Part shown: positions 37,821-48,779 of the stretch, one piece after another
Numbering within the stretch: the first letter of the stretch is position 1
Layout: each line of letters begins with the position of its first letter
Source: Letharia columbiana
Taxonomy: Eukaryota > Ascomycota > Lecanoromycetes > Lecanorales > Parmeliaceae
DNA: 64,000 nt
Direction: 5' to 3'
Assembly (NCBI RefSeq): GCF_014066305.1
Contig: NW_023501102.1
Location: forward strand, 1-64,000
Notes under the pieces: model-generated
Seen by the model: only the letters and a program-made list of their open reading frames with translations
Told to the model about the DNA's origin: nothing
The model's database searches: none
Translations under genes and position numbers: made by a program

Positions 37821-38679
37821 ATAATTAAGCGCTATTATTTAATATAAAGCTAGCGTAATATTTAAGAAAAGTAATTTATCGTAAAAGTACTAGATTAAAT
37901 TTATTTATATTAAAAATTATTTATATAATTACTACTTCGTAATTAAGCGAGATATAACTTCTTTCGAGATTTATATTAATTCTTTTTCTAATATTTCTTA
38001 TCTATATATTATTAGATAAATAAACTTTTATTAGATTATATTTAAAGCTATTAATTAAAAAAAGTATTAAGATTATATAATTAAAAAATAACTTATAAAC
38101 TATTAAAATTATTTCTATTATATACTCTTAAATAACGGCGAAATCGCTATTATCTCGAATATTAAATAATTTAATAATATCTCTTTTAAGTCTATATTCT
38201 TTATTTTAGAGAAGGATATACGTAATAATATTAAAATAGTAGTTTATCGTAATAATCGCCAGCTTATTAAAACTATTAATTATTTCGAGAATTATCTTTT
38301 TTCTTTATCTATAATTTTAGAGGAGAATTATTAAAAGAGATAAATAATTTTTATTAAAGATAAAGCTAATAACTTACTTAATTTTATTTAAATTTTTAAA
38401 AGAACTTAATTAATAGCTCTAGCTAACTCGAAATCTTTAAAAAAATAATTATTTAATATATTTAATAATAAAACTCTCTCTATAGCCTCTATAATAATAT
38501 CTTTTAAATCTATTACTCGCTTTATAAATAATTATAATCTAATTTTAGCGATAAATCGCTTATTCGATATCTTAAGAATATATAAAGAACTCTCTTTAGA
38601 TCCTCTAGCGCTATTAATAAAAGCCTCTTCTTTTAAATTCTATAAATCTCGAATCTATAAGAAAACTATATCGAACTTT

Positions 38680-39330
38680 TATTATAAGATATATTAGAAA
38701 ATTGCTATAAGGGAAGAAGTCGATTTACTTATTATTAATAGAATTTAAACTTTAATAAATCTTCTATTAAATATATATATCTTAAGAGATCGATAAATTT
38801 ATAAATTTAAGTATAATTTTATAGAGAAGATTATATAATATAAAGCTCGCTAAATTATTTATAATTTTAAATAATAAAAAAAAATTAACTTTAATAAAAT
38901 CTTCGCCTCTATTATTAAGCTTATAAGTTATAAAATAATCTTTATATTAATAATTATCTTAAATTAAAAACTTAAATAAATAAACGTTAAAATTATTTTT
39001 CTATATAACGATATTAAGAAGATAATTTATATTATTTAATTTATTAGCTTTAAGATTAAAGATTAAAAGAATAAAATATATAAGCTTATTAAGATACTTT
39101 ATAATTTAAAATAATCCTCTAGAATTTAATATAATATTCTTATAATCTATCTAAAAAAATTAGATTTTAAATTTATTACTATTAATCTCTTTATATTTAC
39201 TAATAATATTATTATTATCGCTATTTATATAAATAATATTCTACTTACTAATTTTAATAAAATTAAAATATAGAATATTAAAAATAAGTTTAATAAGAAG
39301 TTCGAAATAATTAATTTAAGATCTTATATC
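38680..39330 (+). pseudogene. Copia2 copy 1 reverse transcriptase remnant
   Basis: 'YINNILLTNFNKI' at 39226-39265 is the 'YVDDLLxxG' active-site block with both Asp changed to Asn. It is followed by 'NKKFEIINLRSYIYYL', matching 'SKRFEMTDLGxxxYYLG'. Upstream, a degraded 'KINVKIIFLYNDIKKIIYII' stretch near 38970-39030 fits the 'DVKTAFLxGxL' block. Stops derive from Gln and Trp codons. Confidence 0.78.
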
Positions 39331-39539
39331 TATTATCTTAATATAATAATTATTAAAAATTATATTAATCGAATTCTATATCTTAATTAAAAAGATTATA
39401 TTAAGAAGTTTCTAAAGAAATATAATATATTAAGCTCTACGTTATTATCTACTTTTATTAATAATAATAAATTCTATATCGCTAAAGATAATTTTATCTT
39501 TATTAATTAATCTCGCTATATCTATTAATTAATTATAAG

Positions 39540-40235
39540 ATTATTTATATATATAATATTAAATACTTAACTTAATCTTATATTCGCTATTTTAATAATC
39601 TCTAGATATATCTTAAATCTCGATAAATTTTATTAAAAGATTATTAAGCGTATTTTTCGATATTTAAATAATATTAAAGACTAATAGTTAATATTTAGAG
39701 AAGATTTAAAATTACTTATTAGCTATATAAACGCGGACTAAGCGAATAATTAAAATACTTAATATTCTATCTCTAATTATATCTTTAATATAAATAATAT
39801 TATTATTAATTAATTATTAAAATAGTAGTTTATTATAACGCTATTCTCTTATAAGATTAAATATATTAATTAAATATAAACTATTAAGAAGATAGTTTAG
39901 CTATATAGACTTTTTAATTAATTTAATTTTAACGCTAAATATATATAGACTATTATTATCTATTATAATAATTAGAATATTATAACTCTTATTAAAAATT
40001 CTTAATTTTATATATATATTAAATATATCGATATTTAATATTATTATATACGAGAATAAGTTATTACTAATAATATTACTTTTAAATATATTCTTATTAA
40101 ATAATAGATAATTAATAAACTTATTAAGATATTATTTAAGAATAAATTTAAAAAGTTTTATATACTAATTAAACTAAAATATTATTTATAATATTACTTA
40201 TTTAGAAAAGCTATTTTATTAATTCTCGTAGTTTA
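39540..40235 (+). pseudogene. Copia2 copy 1 RNase H and pol C-terminus
   Basis: A 'WQ*.IITLFSYKTKYIN' stretch near 39820-39870 fits 'SSCEAEYxA'. 'IKYIDI*YYYIRE' at about 40018-40056 fits 'TKHIDIxYHFIRE'. 'KLIKILFKNKFKKF' near 40120 fits the terminal 'LTKxLxxxxF'. These are the classical Copia RNase H/tether motifs. Confidence 0.75.
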
Positions 40236-40644
40236 AGTAATTTATTTAAGTCGCCTATCGAGCCTTAGACTTAATACTCTATAAACTCGCTATTCTATAT
40301 TAAAATAGCTATTTCTTTAGCGCTATTATCGCTATCGCTATTAAATCTTTAAAACTCTTTTAAAGCACTCTATTTATATTATTATTACTATTAATTACTA
40401 TTGTTAAAGAATTAAATATTTAAAATAATCTTATAGAAATCTTATAGTTAATCGTAATATATAAGATAAAGAATTTCTTTTAATTATTTTATTTAGTTAT
40501 TCTTACGAATATCCTTTAATTTTAAATTAATCGATTTTTGATATATATTAGATAGCTTAAAAATAAAATTTTCGAAAAATCGTTTTTTAATAAAAAGTGG
40601 AATTTAGAATTTAATATAGTCGTTTTTAGATTTCGACTTTTTAT

Positions 40645-40895
40645 TTTAGTTATTTAGCGCTAAAAATTTACTTTAACTATTTAACTTAAACTTTATTTTA
40701 ATTATTTAATATTAAAACTTACTTTAATTACTTAATTTAAACTTTACTTTAATTATTTAATATTAAATTAATTTTAACTATTTAGCTTTAATCTTACTTT
40801 AATTATTTAATATTAAACTTACTTTAATTACTTAACTCGAACTTTATTTTAATTATTTAATTTAAACTTTATTTTAATTATCTAACGTTAAACTC
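40645..40895 (+). repeat. Minisatellite of ~27-bp units in the Copia2 3' UTR
   Basis: About nine imperfect units of the type ACTTTAATTATTTAATATTAA follow one another, ending just before GTTAAACTCTAGCG. Both the phase and the CTTTA..TTATTTAA core are kept. Confidence 0.75.
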
Positions 40896-40995
40896 TAGCG
40901 AAAATTAATTAAATTATTTTACTTTATTTATCTAATTTTAATATCGTTAATATTAAATTTTATATTTATTAAATTTCGCGTATAAAAGAATATAT

Positions 40996-41006
40996 ATAAA
41001 GGGAAG
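40996..41006 (+). promoter_or_regulatory. Polypurine tract of Copia2 copy 1
   Basis: ATAAAGGGAAG lies directly before the 3' LTR, the expected primer for plus-strand DNA synthesis. Confidence 0.75.
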
Positions 41007-41157
41007 TATTAAAATTTAGATTATATAATTTTTAGCGTTTTAATAATTATATAATATAATTATATAATATATCTTAGTATATTTATATTTAATCGCTCTT
41101 TTCTTTTATAGAACTCTCTAGTTAATATAACTAAGTATTTTATTTTATATTTTAATA
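41007..41157 (+). repeat. Copia2 copy 1, 3' LTR
   Basis: 151 bp, co-linear with the 5' LTR at 33529-33679. It differs mostly by C/T and G/A changes and is more mutated. Confidence 0.85.
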
Positions 41158-41282
41158 AATATACTTAATTATTAATTATAAAATTATTATAAAGAAAAGA
41201 GCGATTAAATATAAATATATTAAAATATATTATATAATTATATTATATAATTACTAAGAGTTATATAACTCGTATTTTAATA
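41158..41282 (-). repeat. Remainder of the Copia4 LTR interrupted by Copia2 copy 1
   Basis: Minus-strand TATTAAAATACG...CTTTTCTTT, matching the 22636-22787 LTR. Together with 33508-33528 it makes one LTR of the family in minus orientation, so Copia2 inserted into an LTR of its own family. Confidence 0.7.
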
Positions 41283-41455
41283 GAATTTAATCTCGAAATT
41301 AGAATTTAATTTCGAAATTAGATTTAAAATTAATTACTTTTTATATATTTAATTTATAGATCTAAGTTTATTATATAATAAATAATTAAATATATAATAA
41401 TCTAAATTTAATATAATAATTTAAAATTTAAAGAATATATAAGAGTTATATTATT
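41283..41455. repeat. AT-rich spacer with a short tandem and a shared repeat
   Basis: GAATTTAATCTCGAAATTAG is repeated twice in tandem (41283-41322). About 41345-41455 matches about 54105-54210, inside the Gypsy element, over roughly 110 bp. No gene. Confidence 0.6.
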
Positions 41456-41606
41456 TATTAAAATTTAAATTATATAATTCTTAGCGTTTTAATAATTATA
41501 TAATATAATTATATAATATATTTTAATATATTTATATTTAATTACTCTTTTCTTTTATAGAACTCTCTAATTAATATAATTAAATATTCTATTTTATATT
41601 TTAATA
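41456..41606 (+). repeat. Copia2 copy 2, 5' LTR
   Basis: 151 bp, TATTAAAATTTA...TTTTAATA, then the primer-binding site GATTATAAGCTTAAGCTC at 41607. Confidence 0.82.
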
Positions 41607-42505
41607 GATTATAAGCTTAAGCTCTATTTAATAATTATTTTAATTATTTTATAATTTATCTATTATCTATCGTAATTATAATTATTTTTAATATATTTAT
41701 TATATTAATATTTATTAAATAATAATAATTATAATTATAAAGAATTTCTTTTATTAATTTTTATAATATAAGTATTTTCTATTTTAAGATAATTATTTAG
41801 ATTAAATAATATATATTAAATACGCTTTTAATTAAAAGAGTAGAGATAGTAATAAAAGGGGTTATATTAAAATTATTAATATATTAATATATTATATTAA
41901 TAATTTAATATATAAACTCTTATATTATCTCTAATGTAAGATATTTTTAAATAAATTAAAGTATATTATATTTAATTATATAATATTAAAGTTATTATAC
42001 GCCGTAATAAAGTATTATATATTTATACTTTTTTATTATATAATCGCTATAATCGCTAAAATATTATTAATTTTCTTATATTAAATAAAATACGCTAAAG
42101 ATAAAAGATAATATATTTTTATTTTTATATTTTATTATATTAAAAATTAATAATAAATAATTAGACTTTAATATTTTATTATATAATTTTTATAATAGAG
42201 ATTAAAACTTAATCTAAGATAACGATATAACGCTAAAAAAGAAAATAATTTATATTTTATATATCTTATATATTAATATATATAAAAAAAAATCTTCTAT
42301 TATAGCGATCGAAGAATAATTATTCTTTATATCTATAAAAATAAAATAGTTTTATAAAGAAGCTTTAATTAGATTTAATAAGCGAGCGAAATAAATTATA
42401 AATAATCTTATATTTAATCTTAATTTATTTTTTTAATAGAAGAGTTAATTAATAAATAGTATTATATTATAAATATAGTAGAGAATAATTAAGATAATCG
42501 CGATA
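41607..42505 (+). mobile_element. Copia2 copy 2 leader
   Basis: Aligns with 33680-34578 of copy 1. No gene. It ends at the TA where the Helitron-like insert begins. Confidence 0.75.
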
Positions 42506-42705
42506 TCAGTATATATAAAAGAATAAGGTAGGGCTGAGCTACAAAACCTTGAATTTGTATGTGCAGCCAATCATAAATTCAGGGTCACTACGCTCTTTAG
42601 TTAGACCGGCTGAGTCAGCCCGCTAGCCCTCCCGAGCTCCCTCATCAAAAATTTGTGTGTAGAAGTTTTACACTTTGAAGTACTCAGCTTGCGATACTTA
42701 CAGTT

Positions 42706-42770
42706 ACTTCATAATTCCTCAAATTGTAGAGCTCGCTTTGCGCTTTCTAACGCTGTAAAAATTATGAAGT
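42706..42770. repeat. Inverted repeat in the cargo element
   Basis: ACTTCATAATT (42706-42716) pairs exactly with AATTATGAAGT (42760-42770) around a 43-nt loop that includes GCTCGCTTTGCGC. It could be a small nested palindrome or an RNA structure upstream of the cargo frame. Confidence 0.65.
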
Positions 42771-42908
42771 TTGGCCTACTATTGGTGGAGCGAAGTAGCA
42801 TTTAAACATTAGTCACACGAAACCCGTCCGGGACCGGAATAATCCTTCCACCTGTTTGTGTAACCATTCTTCTTCCACTATTCTACCAATTCTACCAATT
42901 CCATCAAT

Positions 42909-43637
42909 ATGAATATAATCGTCTTCGGTACCCCTCGCCCAAAGGTTACTCAACGTTTTAGGCACGTACACCCCTTTTGCCCGCCTCTTAGAGCCCCTAC
43001 TGACGCCCTCAGGCCACCCCTTGGCGAATCCGCTACTGCTGGCAATCGAGGCCGCAAGCGAGCCCAACAGCTACCTACTACTGCTCATAAACGCGTTGAA
43101 AGGCCCTCAAAAGAGCCCGAACGGATACGTCCTCCCCTACATACTCCTCCCAAGCCAGCGGTAATACCTTCCAACCCAGCGATGCTACCTCTCAAGACGC
43201 GTCCACCTACTCATAAACGCGTTGGAAGGCCCTCAAAAAGAGCCCGAACGGATTCATAGCCATCGTCCTCCCCTACATACTCCTCCCAAGCCAGCGATAC
43301 TCGATCAGCCGCTCAGTCAACACTACCTACCCTATCAGCTCAGCAATCCACTTAGTCAGATCGTCAGCCAGTCACTCAGTCATCCACTCAGTCAGCCACT
43401 CAGCTAGCCACTCAGTCTAATACTCTACAAGAGGAGGAGCAAGAGGAGGAACTACAACAGGCAAATGCGGAGAACACTGCGGAGAACACTATGGAGAACA
43501 CTGCGGAGAAACCAAGCGGCAACAAGGCCCCCAGCACCAAGAACACGGCTCAGCTCTCCAAGATCCCACGTCATATGCTCTCCACGGTTCCACATCAAAT
43601 CATCACTCAGCAAGCGGAGAACACCACTGCAACTTAG
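42909..43637 (+). pseudogene. Cargo reading frame: Pro-rich, AT-hook-like, Gln-rich protein with two in-frame TAG
   Basis: From ATG 42909 the frame runs 242 codons to TAG 43635, broken only by TAG at 43257 and 43353, each one C-to-T change from CAG (Gln). Seen: a Pro/Arg-rich N-terminal half with two copies of 'HKRV(E/G)RPSK'; the second, 'HKRVGRPSKRARTDS' (about residues 101-115), resembles an AT-hook plus a basic nuclear-localisation-like tail. Then a Ser/Thr/Gln tract ('TQSSTQSATQ'), an acidic 'EEEQEEELQQ' stretch, and 'NTAEKPSGNKAPSTKNTAQL'. I do not recognise the family. The start is the first ATG; upstream sequence of the cargo could hold an exon. Most likely a captured host gene piece, or a transposon accessory protein. 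Confidence 0.5.
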
Positions 43638-44290
43638 CCTGTCATCCCCACTGCATTAAGGAGTAAGAGGAGGAACTACAACAGGCAAATGCGGAGAACA
43701 CTGCGGAGAAACCAAGCGGCAACAAGGCCCCCAGCACCAAGAACACGGCTCAGCTCTCCAAGATCCCACATCATATACTCTCCACGGTTCCATATCAAAT
43801 TATCACTCAGCAAGCGGAGAACACCACTGCAACTTAGCCTGTCATCCCCACTACATTAAGGAGTAAGAGGAGGAACTACAACAGATAAATGCGGAGAACA
43901 CTGCGGAGAAATCAAGCGGCATCAAGGCCCCCAGCACCAAGAACACGGCTCAGCTCTCCAAGATCCCATATTATATGCTCTCCACGGTTCCATATCAAAT
44001 TATCACTCAGCAAGCGGAGAACACTACTGCAACTTAGCCTGTCATCCCCACTGCATTAAGGAGTAAGAGAAGGAACTACAACAGGCAAATGCGGAGAACA
44101 CTGCGGAGAACACTATGGAGAACACTGCGGAGAAACCAAGCGGCAGCAAGGCCCCCAGCACCAAGAACACGGCTCAGCTCTCCAAGATCCCACGTCATAT
44201 GCTCTCCAATGCATATTTGAACGAATTGAAACCATCCGATGTCTACAGCTATTTCATTATTCGAAAATTTCACTGCGGCAGGAGATATTG
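43450..44290 (+). repeat. Four-unit tandem repeat, period ~200 bp, in the cargo
   Basis: Units begin with AACTACAACAG at 43450, 43674, 43874 and 44074 (periods 224, 200, 200; the first has a 24-bp extra GCGGAGAACACT-type block). Each unit carries the 'ENTAEKPSG.KAPSTKNTAQLSKIP' codons and, except in the last, ends 'AENTTAT' then TAG. As 200 is not a multiple of three, the units are not one continuous frame. Unit identity is high, with differences mostly C/T. Confidence 0.85.
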
Positions 44291-44312
44291 TGAGATTCAC
44301 ACCACTAATTAG
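44115..44312 (+). pseudogene. Terminal repeat unit with a distinct C-terminus
   Basis: The last tandem unit diverges after the shared 'PRHML' and reads 'SNAYLNELKPSDVYSYFIIR' followed by 'KFHCGRRYCEIHTTN' and a stop. This is probably the original 3' end of the cargo gene, the earlier units being internal duplications inserted before it. 65 codons from an internal Met. No family recognised. Confidence 0.4.
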
Positions 44313-44628
44313 CACGTTGTCTCCATTTCTTTCCGGTATTTCGATACTTCTTGCCATAAGAATATGGCCTTTTCTATTTTTTGTGGGCAATTATTACGGA
44401 TCAATCCTTTACACTTAATACACTTTCCTAATTAGGCCTTAGCGCGCCTCTCTCCGCACATATATGCCTATATATCACATAGATCAAATCAATTTTGTAG
44501 TAGTGGAAGTAGGTCAAAAACGCATAGCAAGCGATCAGAGTTCGATTTGACTTAGGGCTAGGGCTAAAATTCGATTTGACTTAGAAAAATCCAACTCCAT
44601 TTGACTTAGAAAAATGAAAAATCCAACT

Positions 44629-44658
44629 CCATGAATTTAATTCATGGGCCTTTACTTG
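44629..44658 (+). repeat. 3' hairpin and CTTG terminus of the cargo element
   Basis: A 9-bp stem with a 1-nt loop (44629-44647), then 11 nt ending in CTTG. The same terminus in reverse, RIP-altered, starts at 61199. Upstream, TTTGACTTAG is repeated three times (44548, 44576, 44600 region). Confidence 0.65.
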
Positions 44659-46261
44659 TAATAATATAAAAAATTTAATTTAATTAAATTCTCTCTTAAG
44701 TATAAAGAGAGATAATTCTCTATTAAGTTATTATATATTTATATTATATTTCCCTCTAATATATATAAATTAAAGCTTATCTCTTTAAGATATTATTAAT
44801 TATATTATAAATTATAATATAAAATCTCTTTTTAAATAACGCTTTAAATTATATTAAATTAATCTTAAAGCTTAATAAGACTTTCTCTATACGCTTTAAA
44901 TAATTATAAATATTTTAAATATAAATAGTATTAATAGTAAGTATATTTTAATTCTTCGCGTTAATTCTATTATTATATTAAATTAATTTATTTTTAAATT
45001 ACTATTAGAGCTAATTTTTAAATAAATAATTTTTTAAATTTATAATAAAGTTAGTTTTATTGATATTATCTATTCTATTTATTTTATTAAACTTTATTAT
45101 ATTATAAATCTTATTTTTAAACTTAAATTTTTATTAAAACTTTTCTCTATTAAGCTTTAAAAATTAGATTAATTCTTTATAAATAATATTATATTTAAAT
45201 ATATTAATATTAAACTTTAATTTAATTTAAATTAATTCTATTAAATTTCTATATTTAAAAATATTTTTAATTATTATAAATAAAAGCGAGATATATAGAA
45301 TTTCTTCGTATTACTAGATCTTTAATATTATTTAATTAATCTTTTATCTAGCGATTATTATAAGAATAATAATTAATTAATAACTTATAAGAGATATTTT
45401 TAAAGCTATTATTAATATAAATATCGTAATATAAATGAAAATATATTATAAATTTTATATTATAATAAAAATTTACTATAAAAATAATTCGCGTAATCTT
45501 ATTAAGAATTATATTAATTATTTAAAAACATTTAAAAAAATATAAACCTCGTAAATTAGATATTCTTAGTTTTATTATTTAAAGATTAAAGTCTCTTACT
45601 CTTACTATTTATAAAAATAAGCTATAAATCTATATTAATTAATTTATAAATCTATTATAAAAAGTTAATAGCTTATTTAAGAAATTTCTCTTTATTATTA
45701 ATAAGAATTAAAAGATTTATTATTTTTATAAAGACTTAAATAGCTAGTATACTTAATATTATAAAATTTATAATTAAAATTATAACTCTTAAAATAAATT
45801 TAAATTTTTTAAATTTATATTAATTTATATTAAAATATAATAATTTAATATTATCTCTAATTCTATTATCTTTATTAAATTTTTTAATATTTATATAATA
45901 GCTATTTATATTAAAATAGATATTTATACTCTTATTTCTATAACGTTTATATTAATTAAATATCGTATTTAAGATAATATTAATTCTAGTAACTCTTATA
46001 TTTAGATATAAATCTATAAATATTATATTATTTATAATAAGAATTTTTATTTTATTAAAAAGTATCTTAAATAATTAAAGCGTAAACGCGTTTATAAAGA
46101 ATTTAGAAATAGAGATTATAATAATTATAGCGATTAAGATAAAAGAGATAATTAAGAAAATAATAATAATAATATTAAATTTAAATCTAAAAAGTTTAAA
46201 GAGAAAAAGAATTAATTTTTTAATATTAAGATAATTATTATAATTATCTAGTCTATAATAA
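44659..46261 (+). pseudogene. Copia2 copy 2 leader end and gag remnant, 3' truncated
   Basis: Aligns with 34579-36185 of copy 1. The sequence breaks at about 46261, near the point where copy 1 carries MITE B3, and switches to LINE sequence. Pol and the 3' LTR are missing. Strong RIP; no usable frame. Confidence 0.72.
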
Positions 46262-47561
46262 CGCGTTACTTTATATTTTAAATTACTAAATTTTGAACTA
46301 GAGGAAAAAATAGTAATTATTAAAACGTATAAGAAATAGCTTATAGATATATATAATTAATTCTATTTCTATAATATTATAATTAAATATCTTATTCTTA
46401 ATAAAAAGTTAATAAAATAGTTTTTTATAAAAGCTAGATATATAAATTATAGCTTTATTAAGGCTTTAAAGAATAATTAAGAAGAGATATATATAAACTC
46501 GAAAGATATTCTTAGAGTAGTAATAAACTATTATTAAAACCTATATAATATAAAATTCTTAAATAAAAGAGTTTAAAATAAAATTTTATAATATATAATA
46601 GATCGAATAAGCTTAATAGATATTATTAAAATAAAAAATCTTATTAAAGCTTAAGAGATATAGACTACTATTTATTAAGCGTTCTTAAAAATCTCGCTAG
46701 ATAAAGATAATCTTTTAAGCGAGTTTTATAAAATTATTATAGAGTATAAAAAGAAGAAGAAAGAGGAAACTTCGATTATTATTATATAATTAATCTTTTT
46801 TTATAATTAGATATAGCGAGAGTAAAAACTTTCGAAGTATTAAATAAATAAGATTTTTATTATTCTTTTTAAAAATAAAAGTAAATAAACTAATATTAAG
46901 AATTATTATTCTTTATCTATTATAAATATAAATTATAAAATCTTTATAAATATTTTAATATAATATTTAATAAAGGCTTTAGATAAGATAATTAGTAAAT
47001 AATAATTAATTTTTTTATTAAAGAGATTTATTAATATTAAAATATTAAAATAATTTAGTATTTAATAGCTAAGTATAAACTTATTAAAAAGCTATTATAA
47101 AAATAAGAGGAAATCGCTATTTTTTTTCTTAATTAGAAAAAAGTATATAATCGAATTAATTATAAATTTCTTCTAGCGATTCTAAAAGAATTAGATATAT
47201 TTAAGAAATTTATTATTTAAATATAATTTATTTATAAAAAAATTAAAATAAAGATTTATATTAATAATTATATTAAAGAAATAATTATAATATAAAGTAG
47301 TATAAGATAGAGAAATTCTCTAAGCTATTCTTTATTTATAATTATAATTAAAAACTTAACTCGATATATCGCTTATAATTTTTAAATCTCGAGAGTATAA
47401 ATAGAGAATAAGATATTAAAGATAATAATATATATTAATAATACTATAATTATAATATAGTTTTAAGTAGCAATAAACGCTATAATAGTAATTTTAAGAA
47501 TCTATTATATTATAATTAACGCGAGAATTAATTAGAATAAATTATATATACTATATATAAG
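46262..47561 (+). mobile_element. LINE fragment (endonuclease end to RT active site)
   Basis: Aligns with about 15830-17110 of LINE copy 3 and includes the RT fingers and the 'YINNT' active-site codons near 47430. Both ends are breakpoints: the left joins Copia2 gag and the right joins the Gypsy LTR at 47562. The rest of the LINE does not appear beyond the Gypsy element. More mutated than copy 3. Confidence 0.82.
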
Positions 47562-47746
47562 TGTTAGAAACTCAATAGTATATGTGATAACTCTATATTA
47601 TAGTATAAAGAGAATACTATCTATATAGAATTATTATAAGTATAGGCTTTATAGTAAGATAGAAAGGTTAAAAGGCCTTAATACGCTAAGCCTAATTGGG
47701 TCATAATATAAGTAAGTAAGATCGTAAGATTATTAAAATCGTAATA
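47562..47746 (-). repeat. Gypsy 3' LTR
   Basis: 185 bp. On the minus strand it runs TATTACG...GTTTCTAACA and matches the 5' LTR at 56543-56727. The bases just inside (minus strand ...AAAGAGAGAAATAA) form a purine tract as expected upstream of a 3' LTR. Confidence 0.85.
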
Positions 47747-48480
47747 TTATTTCTCTCTTTAATTTAAAGCTTCGGCGATAATTACTATATAGTAGATATT
47801 AATCTTATAAAAAGTATATCTAGGCGTATACGAAGTAATATCCTCAGGTATATTAACTTAATATTTTATTACGGTGTTAAAATCTTCTCGTAAGTCGATG
47901 TAGTTACTATAAATTAGTAGCGCTAATAGAGGAGATTATTCTAAAGGTCTCTTAAACGATAAATAAGAGCTAACGGCCTCGAAGTAGTAATAATGAAAGT
48001 CTACTATTAGATTCGGATATTCTATTATATTCGTAAATGGCTGCTAGAATGAATTTTCCTCGTTTTTAAGGCCTCTATACCTAATTTTGTATATTAGATA
48101 TCCTCTCTCACTAGTTAAAGAATTATTCTTTCGTTTATCTAGTTTAGACTAGACTATTTCTTTAGCGTCGTAGATTTTACCTTCTTTATTAATATCGATA
48201 AATAGCGGCGATAACTCGATTTATCCTAATAATAGATTACTATTATCGAGATATAATAGTTATAAATAAAAGATAGGGTGAATATTATTTATGAAAGTCG
48301 GGAGTTCTAACTTATAGGCGAAATTATTTAAAGCTTTAATAATTTTAAACGATTCGAAATTCTTATAGTTTAGTGATTTATTAGAATATACGATTTTAAT
48401 ATTTCTTCTATTAAGTATAATTATATCTTCGATCTTAAATTTAAGCGCTAGAAGTCGATAACGATTAGCTTATTTTTTTT
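47747..48480 (-). pseudogene. Gypsy pol C-terminus, possible chromodomain
   Basis: On the minus strand near 48120-48020 the frame reads 'YRGLKNEENSF*QPFTNIIE', close to the chromodomain core 'VxWxGYxxxxxSWEP', then 'NLIVDFHYYYFEA'. It lies C-terminal to the integrase, the place of chromodomains in chromoviruses. This part is less mutated than most of the element. Tentative. Confidence 0.45.
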
Positions 48481-48779
48481 ATAAAGCTTATAATTATTTA
48501 AGCTAACTTCTAAAATAATCTCTTATAAAATCTATTTTTTCGATAAACTTATTAATTAATTTAATATCTCTTTTCGCTTTTTAATTAGCGAATTAATTTT
48601 AAGGGATAGAGGATTCTATTCTTAAGCGGGGAATATATTTTTTAATAAAAAGAAATAATAATACGCTTGATAAGGCGTTCTTATCGAAGTTAGTTTCGAA
48701 CTCTACTATTAATAATAAATCTATCTAATTATCTTAGTTATAATTAATATAAGCTTTAAGATATTACTTTAGAGTAGCG

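Larger units (their letters stand above)
42506..44658 (+). mobile_element. Helitron-like cargo element (2153 bp, GC-richer)
   Basis: The borders are set by the empty site in copy 1: GCGATA, then TCAGTATATATAAAAG at the left; CCTTTACTTG, then TAATAATATAA at the right. The left end is TC. At the right end the palindrome CCATGAATTTAATTCATGG (44629-44647) is followed by 11 nt ending CTTG. A 5' TC, a 3' hairpin about 11 nt from a CTxG end, and insertion between A and T are Helitron traits, although the canonical end is CTRR. A TA duplication fits equally well. No Rep/helicase gene is present, so it would be non-autonomous. Base composition is clearly different from its surroundings, and CpA/TpG are common. 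Confidence 0.6.

Noticed and set aside
40645..40895. CRISPR array
   Set aside because: Units are contiguous 27-bp minisatellite copies without unique spacers, in a eukaryotic retrotransposon.
42813..43067. 84-codon minus-strand open frame in the cargo element
   Set aside because: Antisense to the longer plus-strand cargo frame and without recognisable features.
43222..43407. 61-codon plus-strand frame 'EGPQKEPERIHSHRPPLH'
   Set aside because: An alternative frame of the cargo gene; the frame from 42909 continues through this region with only RIP-type stops and gives the AT-hook-like motif.
43465..43659. Arg-rich 64-codon frame
   Set aside because: An out-of-frame reading of the GCGGAGAACACT repeats.
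44076..44390. 104-codon minus-strand frame
   Set aside because: Antisense to the tandem repeat units; its C-terminal 'LHSVLRSVLRICLL' is the reverse reading of the repeat.
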